Below, piece after piece: positions 1 to 5,615 of a stretch of 10,120 nucleotides of DNA. The notes below the pieces were generated by a model. It saw only the letters and a program-made list of their open reading frames with translations, was not told the DNA's origin and ran no database searches. The stretch is from an uncultured Eubacteriales bacterium (GTDB taxonomy: Bacteria > Bacillota > Clostridia > Oscillospirales > Oscillospiraceae), in the NCBI GenBank assembly GCA_902475455.1, contig CABRZO010000085.1, positions 1 to 10,120 of the forward strand. Direction: 5' to 3'. Numbering within the stretch: position 1 is the stretch's first letter; each line of letters begins with the position of its first letter. Position numbers and translations under genes: made by a program.

Positions 1-368
1 CCCTCCTCTTGGCAAGCCTGTTCAAACAGATGCTGGATATACTGGGTAAGATAGTGCTCCAGCTCCGAGCCGTAGCTGCTCCCGATCCCCTTTTTCACAT
101 AGGGCAGGGCGTTGATACCCATGACAAACAGATACCGCAGCCGCTCCTCCCCCGTTTTCAGCGTCTTGGCCTCCAGCAGGTTCCGCTCTGTATCCCGCTC
201 AAACATCCAGCGCAGCAGCGCCGGGATATCCTCAAAGTGGTAGTAAAAGGCCTGACGGGTGATGTGGCATTCCTCCACCAAGTCTGTTACCGTCAGTTTT
301 TTGACGCCCCTTTCCAGCAAAAGCTTTTTTGCCGCCTGGGCAATGGTCTCTTTCATTTCGGCTGCCAT
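1..368 (-). CDS. TetR/AcrR family transcriptional regulator (partial, 3' end beyond window)
   Basis: A DNA-binding repressor-type regulator; 122 residues are visible and the C-terminus lies beyond position 1. The N-terminal helix-turn-helix is clear: an amphipathic first helix (residues 5-20), then LTVTDLVEECHITRQAFYYHF at about 25-45, the classic TetR signature with the recognition helix ending in FYYHF. The start at 368 is chosen because GGGAGG lies 8-9 bases upstream and MAAEMKETIAQAA gives the normal TetR beginning. The ligand-binding domain is only partly seen, so the inducer and targets are unknown. It lies 42 bases after the HAAS/DUF1700 gene on the same strand, with no terminator seen between, so it may be the third gene of the padR operon; it could also control genes beyond the left edge. 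The family is secure and the function is not. Confidence 0.88.
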   Translation of the reverse strand, partial: MAAEMKETIAQAAKKLLLERGVKKLTVTDLVEECHITRQAFYYHFEDIPALLRWMFERDTERNLLEAKTLKTGEERLRYLFVMGINALPYVKKGIGSSYGSELEHYLTQYIQHLFEQACQEE

Positions 369-410
369 ACTGTTTTTCCTCCCGGTCCCCCGCTGGTCTA
401 GCAACTGGTT

Positions 411-776
411 TTACTGGATCTGGACCGTTTCCACCACATAATACCCTGGCTGAGTCAAGGCAAGATGAATGCAGACCACTCCAATCAGCACTACCGCAAC
501 AGCTGCAATCATGACAAAACACCAGAGCCGACGGTTGGTGCGTTTTACCGAGGACAACTGGGCCGTAAATGGTTCCAACTCCGACAACTCCGCAGCCATA
601 GCCTCAGGCGGACCCAGTATCTCTATTAGCTGCTGGTAATCGGACACAGGTTGAGCCTCCATCTGTTCCTCCAGCTCAGCGCGGATTTTGACGAACAGGC
701 TCTTTTTTTGACGTCTGTCCAAATGCATCAGCAGCGCCACCTGATCCAGGTATTGCCGCAAGGTCGGATTCATCAT
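411..776 (-). CDS. HAAS/DUF1700-like single-pass membrane protein, partner of the PadR regulator
   Basis: A 121-residue protein. Residues 1-70 resemble the HAAS (DUF1700-like) helical domain commonly encoded next to PadR regulators: a YLDQVALLMHL helix, a charged helix with the KIRAELEEQM stretch (about 30-39), then a LIEILGPPEAMAAEL segment (50-64) matching the family's LG.PE..A motif. Residues 84-107 form one hydrophobic membrane segment, followed by a short tail of about 14 residues. Its start overlaps the padR stop by four bases (ATGA), indicating translational coupling. In related pairs the HAAS protein is thought to act as a membrane partner of the PadR-controlled response; the molecular role is not established. 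Family fit is inferred from motif pattern and context. ATG codons 776 and 773 are adjacent, so the exact start may shift by one codon. Confidence 0.8.
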   Translation of the reverse strand: MMNPTLRQYLDQVALLMHLDRRQKKSLFVKIRAELEEQMEAQPVSDYQQLIEILGPPEAMAAELSELEPFTAQLSSVKRTNRRLWCFVMIAAVAVVLIGVVCIHLALTQPGYYVVETVQIQ

Positions 777-1144
777 GCTTTTTCCCCCTCATCCAAGCCC
801 AAGAACTGATTTGCAACCACCGTGAGGGCCTCATATTGTGCCACACAAGCATCCAGATAGTCCTTTCCCGCTTCCGTGATCCGGTAATAATTCCGGGTGC
901 GGTTTTTCTCTGAGATCACGGTTTCCGAAATCTCCACATAGCCGCTTTTCTCCAGCCGGTACAGAACGGGATACAACAGGGGCATCTGATACAATCCACC
1001 AGAACGCTGCTTTAACTCCTGGGTCATCTCATAGGCGTATTTGGGCCGCTCCATCAGGATGGACAAAATAATCAGCGGATTCATGGCCCGCTTAAAATAA
1101 TCCTCAAAGGAGTGGCCGGCATCGCTTTTCTTCTCCACGCGCAT
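773..1144 (-). CDS. PadR family transcriptional regulator
   Basis: A 123-residue winged-helix regulator. The PadR domain spans about residues 22-92: NPLIILSILMERPKYAYEM starts the first helices, LYQMPLLYPVLYRLEKSGYV is the recognition helix region with the family's typical Y.VLYRLE.-G-Y/L pattern, and NRTRNYYRITEAGKDYL forms the wing and the start of the dimer helix. The reading frame stays open upstream to 1237, but the start at 1144 is preferred because a GGGAGG ribosome site sits about 4 bases upstream and the promoter's predicted transcript start (about 1166) falls after the longer version's ATG. PadR proteins usually repress their own operon and a target gene until a small molecule binds. 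The palindromes upstream, shared with the divergent lipoprotein gene, fit this. The first 20 residues are an extension before the core fold. Confidence 0.92.
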   Translation of the reverse strand: MRVEKKSDAGHSFEDYFKRAMNPLIILSILMERPKYAYEMTQELKQRSGGLYQMPLLYPVLYRLEKSGYVEISETVISEKNRTRNYYRITEAGKDYLDACVAQYEALTVVANQFLGLDEGEKA

Positions 1145-1172
1145 CCCTCCTCCCACATACCCTCTTAACGCT

Positions 1173-1200
1173 ATTATAGCAACCTCTTCTTTCTTTTCAA
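1173..1200 (-). promoter_or_regulatory. Promoter of the padR operon
   Basis: Reading the minus strand, TTGAAA (1195-1200) and a perfect TATAAT (1173-1178) are 16 bases apart, placing transcription start near 1166, about 20 bases before the padR start codon. Its -35 element abuts the palindromic block at 1200-1241. Confidence 0.75.
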
Positions 1201-1241
1201 TATATGTCTTTGCAATATATTGCATTTTTATTGACATATAT
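1200..1241. promoter_or_regulatory. Candidate PadR operator: nested inverted repeats between divergent promoters
   Basis: Two dyads lie here. The outer pair, ATATATGTC (1200-1208) and GACATATAT (1233-1241), is a perfect 9-base inverted repeat. Inside it TGCAATATATTGCA (1211-1224) is a perfect 14-base palindrome, offset by 3 bases from the centre of the outer pair. The right outer arm overlaps the -35 of the lipoprotein promoter and the left arm touches the -35 of the padR promoter. PadR operators often contain ATGT/ACAT half-sites; these are present, but spaced more widely (26 bases) than the usual 8, so the binding arrangement is an inference. Confidence 0.6.
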
Positions 1242-1259
1242 CTTACCTAGTGTTACTAT
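1231..1259 (+). promoter_or_regulatory. Promoter of the lipoprotein gene, divergent from padR
   Basis: TTGACA (1231-1236, consensus -35), a 17-base spacer, then TACTAT (1254-1259) preceded by TGT, an extended -10. Predicted start is near 1266, giving an 89-base leader before the lipoprotein ATG. The -35 lies inside the right arm of the inverted repeat, so a bound regulator should block it. Confidence 0.65.
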
Positions 1260-1354
1260 CAAACTGTAAAAACTGGTCAGTTCCTGAGGACAACATCTGT
1301 TTTTTCCCTTTGCTGAACCGGTTTCGGCTTGTTTGTAAAAGAGGTGTCCAAACC

Positions 1355-1786
1355 ATGAAGCGCATTCTTCTGTCCCAATGGATTGCCCTTCTGCTGGCTT
1401 CTTTACTGCTGGCCTCCTGCGGCCAGCGGCAAGAGTCCTCTATAAAAGTCCACGCCACCATTGAGGAGACCCCCGGAGATGCGGTCATCATTCAGTGGTA
1501 CGTGAAAAATATATCTGATGTCACCATCACCTTTGCCAAAAACCATCTGGCCATTTTACAAACAAGTCTCACGAAGCAATACCCAATTCCCACGAACGCA
1601 TGCGTTCTTGCTCCAGGAGAAGAAGTAATCATCCAATTTGAGATTTTGGATTTGGACCGTACCGTAAGCAATCACGTTTCCATCACTGTGGAGTGCAGGG
1701 AGGGAACCAAAGTCACCCATCGATTTCAAATTCCCCGGGATCACGGAGTAGAACAACCCAAAGCGGGCATTAGCCTCTCCCGCTGA
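1355..1786 (+). CDS. Small predicted lipoprotein, unknown function
   Basis: 143 residues. Residues 1-21 are a lipoprotein signal peptide (MKR start, hydrophobic core, lipobox LLAS-C with lipidated Cys22), so the mature protein is anchored to the outer face of the membrane. The remaining 120 residues read as alternating strands (IQWYVKNISDVTITF, VIIQFEILDLD, VSITVEC), suggesting a small beta-sandwich of the kind found in FxLYD/DUF4352-type extracytoplasmic domains; this fold call is an inference. The start at 1355 is chosen over the open upstream frame because GAGGTG lies 8 bases before it and it begins the signal peptide. The gene is divergent from padR and shares its palindromic control region, so it is the likely PadR target. 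Base composition is less GC-rich than the transporter genes. No specific family was recognised. Confidence 0.8.
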   Translation: MKRILLSQWIALLLASLLLASCGQRQESSIKVHATIEETPGDAVIIQWYVKNISDVTITFAKNHLAILQTSLTKQYPIPTNACVLAPGEEVIIQFEILDLDRTVSNHVSITVECREGTKVTHRFQIPRDHGVEQPKAGISLSR

Positions 1787-1817
1787 TAATAAACAGAGCA
1801 ATGCATCAAAAAGGAAA

Positions 1818-1853
1818 CGGCAGCCTCCCAGATCCGAGAGGCTGCCGCTTTTT
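1818..1853. terminator. Bidirectional intrinsic terminator
   Basis: CGGCAGCCTC (1818-1827) pairs perfectly with GAGGCTGCCG (1838-1847) around a 10-base loop. CTTTTTC follows on the plus strand, and an A-rich stretch (1808-1817) gives a T-rich tail on the minus strand. It serves the lipoprotein gene and the convergent symporter gene. Confidence 0.88.
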
Positions 1854-1866
1854 CTTTGCTTTAAAA

Positions 1867-3258
1867 TTACCTATGTTTCATTTCCCCCTGCTCGTAGTCC
1901 CGCAGGGAAGCCAGGGCCTTGGGGGCCAGAGGAATCAGGGCAATCATATTGAACACCGTCATCAATCCGACCCCTACATCGCCCAGATCCCAGACGAACT
2001 GGTAGGCAGCCAGACCACCCACAAACAGCATGGCCAGGGCCAGGATTTTATAGAGCTGCTGAGAAATCCAATTGTCCCCGAAGAGGTAGGCCACATTGGA
2101 CCGGGCATAAAACAGAATTCCCAAAAAGGTGGACAGGCTGAACAGCCACAGAATAACTGCAATAAAAATCACGCCAAACTGCCCCAAATGATAGCCCATG
2201 GCTGCCTGAAGCAGATCCATCCCTTCCAGGCCCGCTGTGAGGCTCTCGGGCGTCAGCAGCATAATCATGGCGGAGCAGCTGCAGATCACCAGGGTGTCGA
2301 TGAACACCCCCAGGGCCTGAAGCAGTCCCTCCTTGGCCGGATGGCTGATATCGGCGGCCGCCGCCGCACAGGGAGCGGAGCCGGAGCCTGCCTCGTTGGA
2401 AAACAGCCCCCGCTTGGCTCCATTCATAATGACGGCGCCGATGCCGCCTCCCACCACCGGCCGGAGGCCAAAGGCTTCCGCAAAAATCCGCTCAAACACC
2501 GCCGGCAGCTGGCCGGCATTTTTGATAATGATGAAAATGGTGATGAAAAAGTAGCAGGCCGCCATCACCGGCACCATAATATCCAGCACCTTCACGGTGG
2601 CGTTTTTCCGCAGCACAATGACCGCCGCCACCGCCACCAGGGCGATGGTGGACCAAAGGGGCGGAATGTGGAAGGCGTTTTCAAAGGAGGCGGAGATGGA
2701 ATTGCTGGTCACCTGGCTGATGCCACACCAGCAGATCAGGCCGGAGACGGCAAACAGACTGGCCACCACAGACCGTTTCCGGCGGCTGTTTTTGCCCACA
2801 AACAGATGGTGCAGATAGTAGGCCGGTCCGCCCCGATAGCCTCCGTACAGCGGGTCCTTCTCTTTGTAAATCTGGGCCAGAGTGGCCTCAATAAAGGCGG
2901 TGGACGCTCCCAGCAGGGCGATGATCCACATCCAGAACACCGCTCCGGCGCCGCCGGCGGAGATGGCTGCCACCACTCCCACCAGGTTGCCCATCCCCAC
3001 CCGGCAGGCGGTGGAAACAATCAGGGCCTGAACCCCGGACAACCCCTCCCGCTGGGTCTTTTTATTGTTCTCCAGCGTCACCTTCACCATCTCCGGAAAC
3101 AGCCGGAAGGGCAAAAACCGGGTCCGGATTGTAAAGTACAGACCCGCCGGCACCAGAATCAGCACCAGCAGTGACAGCCCCAGGCTGCTGCCTCCGGGCA
3201 GAGGAATTTTGACAATATCTCCCCACAACAGGTTGTAAATTGCTTTAAAAAACGCCAT
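1867..3258 (-). CDS. AGCS family sodium:amino-acid (alanine/glycine) symporter
   Basis: A 463-residue inner-membrane carrier with about 10-11 hydrophobic segments, typical of the alanine-or-glycine:cation symporter family (usually 440-540 residues). Family landmarks: the N-terminal GLSLLVLILVPAGLYFTIRT segment, CRVGMGNLVGVVAAI at 85-99 (family G(T/M)GN motif), FWMWIIALLGASTAFIEATLA at 108-128, YRGGPAYYL at 141-149, and the hallmark SNEAGSGSAP at 287-296. It imports a small neutral amino acid with sodium (or a proton); the exact substrate cannot be read from sequence. The ATG at 3258 has GAGAGG about 10 bases upstream. It is monocistronic, ends at a two-way terminator, and is divergent from a LysR gene whose product probably controls it. 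Codons are strongly G/C-ending. Confidence 0.95.
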   Translation of the reverse strand: MAFFKAIYNLLWGDIVKIPLPGGSSLGLSLLVLILVPAGLYFTIRTRFLPFRLFPEMVKVTLENNKKTQREGLSGVQALIVSTACRVGMGNLVGVVAAISAGGAGAVFWMWIIALLGASTAFIEATLAQIYKEKDPLYGGYRGGPAYYLHHLFVGKNSRRKRSVVASLFAVSGLICWCGISQVTSNSISASFENAFHIPPLWSTIALVAVAAVIVLRKNATVKVLDIMVPVMAACYFFITIFIIIKNAGQLPAVFERIFAEAFGLRPVVGGGIGAVIMNGAKRGLFSNEAGSGSAPCAAAAADISHPAKEGLLQALGVFIDTLVICSCSAMIMLLTPESLTAGLEGMDLLQAAMGYHLGQFGVIFIAVILWLFSLSTFLGILFYARSNVAYLFGDNWISQQLYKILALAMLFVGGLAAYQFVWDLGDVGVGLMTVFNMIALIPLAPKALASLRDYEQGEMKHR

Positions 3259-3308
3259 TTTTGCGTTTCCTCTCTTTCACACTTTTCAGCATTGATTTTC
3301 CCGCCACG

Positions 3309-3332
3309 ACAGTGTAACATAAAAGATACTGT
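3309..3332. promoter_or_regulatory. Candidate LysR operator dyad
   Basis: ACAGT (3309-3313) and ACTGT (3328-3332) form an inverted repeat with a 14-base gap; extending inwards gives ACAGTGT against ATACTGT (six of seven pairs). It lies between the divergent LysR and symporter genes, as LysR sites normally do. Assignment to this regulator is an inference. Confidence 0.4.
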
Positions 3333-3340
3333 TTTGTGAA
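3311..3340 (-). promoter_or_regulatory. Probable promoter of the AGCS symporter gene
   Basis: On the minus strand, TTCACA (3335-3340) and TACACT (3311-3316) are 18 bases apart, and TGT immediately before TACACT gives an extended -10. Predicted start is near 3304. The match is moderate; the dyad at 3309-3332 covers the -10 and most of the spacer. Confidence 0.5.
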
Positions 3341-3393
3341 ACGAATGGTTTTTATAAAAGCATTTAATTATTTTAATAATGGAGGTCGGCAAA

Positions 3394-4308
3394 ATGGAGC
3401 TCAGAACAGCGGCCACATTCCTGCGGGTGGCGGAACTGCAAAGTTTTTCCAAGGCGGCGGAGCAGCTGGGCTATTCCCAGGCGGCGGTCACTGTGCAGAT
3501 CAAGCAGCTGGAGCAGGAGCTGGGCACTCCCCTGTTTGAGCGGATCGGGCGGCGGATCAAGCTGACGGAGCATGGGAAACAGTTCATTCCCCACGCCCAG
3601 GAGCTGTTGAAGGTGGCCCAAAAAGCCCAGAATTTCATCCGGGATGATCTGGCCCCCGCCGGAAAACTGCGGATTGGCACCGCGGAATCCCTGTCCATCA
3701 GCGTGCTGCCCCCCATTCTGCTGGATTTCACCCGGCGCTGCCCTCAGGTGGAGACCAGCCTTCACACCGGCCGGATCCCGGATCTATTCAATATGGTCCG
3801 CCAGAACGATGTGGATCTCCTCTATTTTCTGGACAAGCGGACCTATTTCCCCGAGTGGGTCAAGGTGTTTGAGCGGCCGGAGCCCATTGTCTTTGTGGCC
3901 TCCTCCTCCCATCCCTTTGTGGGACAGGGCAAAATCCCCCTGAAAAAGCTGTTGACCCAGCCCATGGTGCTGACAGAACAGGGCATCAGCTACCGCTATG
4001 ACCTGGAGCAAATCCTGGCCGCCAAAGGGCTGGAGCTGCACCCCTTTCTGGAAACCGGCAACACAGATATCATTGTCCATATGCTGCTCCATCACACCGG
4101 CATCTCCTTTCTGCCCCGCTATGTGGTTCAGCGATACCTGGATGCGGGCCAGCTGGCCATCCTTCCGGTGGGCTGCCCAAAAATCCAGATGTGGAGCCAG
4201 CTGGTCTATCACAAAAACAAATGGGTGACACCCCAAATGCAAATTTTCATTGACCTGATGGGGCAGCAAGTGGGGGGCGCATCGGAGAATCATGTGGGAT
4301 TAGAATGA
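3394..4308 (+). CDS. LysR family transcriptional regulator
   Basis: 304 residues, normal for the family. Residues 1-60 are the winged helix-turn-helix: LRTAATFLRVAELQSFSKAA, then LGYSQAAVTVQIKQLEQELG (25-44, recognition helix), then the TPLFERIGRRIKLTEHGK wing (45-62). A linker helix leads to the substrate-binding domain from about 90 (KLRIGTAESLSISVLPPIL) to about 290, with two Rossmann-like lobes. The start at 3394 is preferred over an in-frame ATG at 3379 because GGAGG (3381-3385) sits 8 bases upstream. The gene is divergent from the sodium:amino-acid symporter across a 135-base gap containing a dyad, the classic arrangement of a LysR protein that controls its neighbour; the binding-protein/MFS operon downstream is a second possible target. 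The co-inducer is unknown. Confidence 0.93.
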   Translation: MELRTAATFLRVAELQSFSKAAEQLGYSQAAVTVQIKQLEQELGTPLFERIGRRIKLTEHGKQFIPHAQELLKVAQKAQNFIRDDLAPAGKLRIGTAESLSISVLPPILLDFTRRCPQVETSLHTGRIPDLFNMVRQNDVDLLYFLDKRTYFPEWVKVFERPEPIVFVASSSHPFVGQGKIPLKKLLTQPMVLTEQGISYRYDLEQILAAKGLELHPFLETGNTDIIVHMLLHHTGISFLPRYVVQRYLDAGQLAILPVGCPKIQMWSQLVYHKNKWVTPQMQIFIDLMGQQVGGASENHVGLE

Positions 4309-4325
4309 TCCATCCCATAACAAAA

Positions 4326-4364
4326 CCGGAGGAGGAAGTTTTCGTGGAATACTTCCTCCGCCGG
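4326..4364 (+). terminator. Possible terminator hairpin after lysR, lacking a T-tract
   Basis: CCGGAGGAGGAAG (4326-4338) pairs with CTTCCTCCGCCGG (4352-4364) with one A-G mismatch and a 13-base loop. No run of T follows (GTTGCGTTC), so it would be a non-canonical terminator or an RNA-stabilising end. Confidence 0.5.
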
Positions 4365-4502
4365 GTTGCGTTCAGCGCCCATCATAATACTTTTGAAAAC
4401 CATTCCCGTTTCTCCACCTTTTATCTGGTTATTCCTTCGTTTTCCTCAGCACTATTGTGGATAATGCTAAAAATTGGAACATTTTTTTAGCGAGAAACAC
4501 CA

Positions 4503-4531
4503 TTGAGAATTTAGTCCACAAAAGTTAAAAT
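4503..4531 (+). promoter_or_regulatory. Promoter of the binding-protein/MFS operon
   Basis: TTGAGA (4503-4508), a 17-base spacer and TAAAAT (4526-4531, five of six matches to consensus) predict transcription from about 4538, giving a 40-base leader that includes the hairpin at 4544-4557 and the AGGAGGG ribosome site at 4565-4571. Confidence 0.7.
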
Positions 4532-4543
4532 AAATTGCTACTA

Positions 4544-4557
4544 ACTGTTTCGACAGT
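4544..4557 (+). promoter_or_regulatory. Small leader hairpin with TTCG loop
   Basis: ACTGT-TTCG-ACAGT is a perfect 5-base stem closed by a TTCG tetraloop, 7 bases before the ribosome site. It may be an RNA hairpin or, as DNA, a compact protein-binding dyad; its arms are the same 5-base words as the dyad by the LysR gene, in reversed order. Confidence 0.4.
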
Positions 4558-4577
4558 ATTCATTAGGAGGGAAAACC

Positions 4578-5582
4578 ATGAAACAATTGAAACGGCTGGC
4601 TTTTTTGGCGCTGGCCGCCATAATGCTGCTGGCCTGCGCTTCCTGCGGAGCCGCCGGTCAAACCCAGCAGCAGCCCCAGGGCAGTCTGACTGCCGACGGG
4701 GAGACCGTCCATATCGCCTATTCCTGCGTGGCTGACGGGGAGCAGGCCCCCTGGGCCGGTGAGCTGCGCACCGCTCTGGAGGAGATGTGCCAGGAGCAGG
4801 GTTGGGAGCTGAGCGTCCGCTCTGCGGAAGGCGTGCCCGCCAACCAGGGCGCCCAGGTCACCGAGCTGCTGGCGGAGGATCCGGACTACTTCATTCTGTT
4901 TGCCGGCGACTCTCTGATGGCCAACGACTGGGTGAAGGAGATTTTTGACGCCGGCGTGCCTGTCATTATGGCGGGCATCGACGCCTCCCCTTCCATGCAG
5001 TCCAGCGTGTCCGCCTTTGTGGGTCCGGACCAGGAGGCCATTGCCGCCCAGCTGGCCGCTAACCTCATTTGGGACAACGGGGCCGACGCAGGACTGAACA
5101 TCGTCTGCATCTCCGGCAACGAGCCCCAGCAGGACTACATTCTCCGGGAGCAGGGCTATGAAAAGACCATCGGCCACTTTTCCAACTACACCATTCTGGC
5201 CACAGAATATGCCGGCGCCAGCCGGGACAAGGCCAAGGAGATCATGGAAACTTACATCCAGAACTACGGCGACAAGCTGGACGTGGTCATGTGCTATGAC
5301 GATGAGTTCGCCATGGGGGCCATTGAGGTGCTGCAGCAGCACGACATGCTGGACCAGGTGAAGGTTTACTCCATCACCGGCTCCAATGAGGCCATTCAAG
5401 CGGTGAAAGACGGCACTCTCACCGAGACCGTCATCAATGACGCCCATCAGATCGCCGAGGGCTGCGCCCAGGTCATCAACGGCCTGATGACGGGCACCAT
5501 CCCGGTCCATTACAACTATACCACTCCCACTTACATCGACAGCGAAAACGCCTCCGATTATGTGGACAAGGGTGCGTTCTAA
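4578..5582 (+). CDS. Sugar-type (periplasmic-binding type I) solute-binding lipoprotein
   Basis: 334 residues. A lipoprotein signal occupies the first 19-22 residues; lipidation could be at Cys20 (LLA-C) or Cys23 (CAS-C). The mature protein has the two-lobe type I fold of the simple-sugar/BMP-like receptors: first strand VHIAYSCVADGE (44-55), second lobe entry LNIVCISGNEPQQDYILREQGY (173-194), and the family-typical end VMCYDDEFAMGAIEVL (237-252), VKVYSITGSNEAIQAVKDGTL (261-281) and QIAEGCAQVINGLMTG (291-306). It should capture a small ligand outside the membrane; the ligand (sugar, nucleoside, autoinducer-like) cannot be fixed. ATG 4578 has AGGAGGG 6 bases upstream. The next gene, 33 bases on, is an MFS carrier; no ABC ATPase or permease is within the window, which is unusual for this receptor class. 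Confidence 0.9.
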   Translation: MKQLKRLAFLALAAIMLLACASCGAAGQTQQQPQGSLTADGETVHIAYSCVADGEQAPWAGELRTALEEMCQEQGWELSVRSAEGVPANQGAQVTELLAEDPDYFILFAGDSLMANDWVKEIFDAGVPVIMAGIDASPSMQSSVSAFVGPDQEAIAAQLAANLIWDNGADAGLNIVCISGNEPQQDYILREQGYEKTIGHFSNYTILATEYAGASRDKAKEIMETYIQNYGDKLDVVMCYDDEFAMGAIEVLQQHDMLDQVKVYSITGSNEAIQAVKDGTLTETVINDAHQIAEGCAQVINGLMTGTIPVHYNYTTPTYIDSENASDYVDKGAF

Positions 5583-5615
5583 CGCCCCGGTTCAGGAAAG
5601 GAGCCTTAAAATTAT

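Larger units (their letters stand above)
4309..4577. other. 269-base AT-rich gap between lysR and the binding-protein operon
   Basis: After the LysR stop there is a GC hairpin (4326-4364), a weak AT-rich dyad (GCTAAAAA 4466-4473 with TTTTTAGC 4484-4491), the operon promoter (4503-4531) and a small leader hairpin (4544-4557). The stretch 4381-4560 is conspicuously AT-rich against GC-rich flanking genes. No convincing gene is seen in it. Confidence 0.7.

Noticed and set aside
1145..1237. 31-residue N-terminal extension of PadR
   Set aside because: The predicted transcript start lies after this ATG, and the internal ATG at 1144 has its own GGGAGG site.
1316..1323. AACCGGTT palindrome in the lipoprotein leader
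   Set aside because: Only 8 bases, with no repeat elsewhere and no link to a known site; expected by chance.
1250..1354. 35-residue N-terminal extension of the lipoprotein
   Set aside because: It would bury the signal peptide, and the region is the promoter and leader of the gene.
1801..3174. Long plus-strand open frame of 457 codons opposite the symporter
   Set aside because: It is a GC-codon shadow of the AGCS gene; its translation is rich in H, Q, G and P with no domain, and it begins inside the terminator region.
4305..4490. 61-codon open frame overlapping the LysR stop by ATGA
   Set aside because: No ribosome site, it runs through the post-lysR hairpin, its codon use is unlike the neighbours, and its composition is not protein-like.
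4563..5510. 315-codon minus-strand open frame opposite the binding-protein gene
   Set aside because: A shadow frame: the plus-strand product has a lipobox, a strong ribosome site and family motifs, while this one has no recognisable domain.
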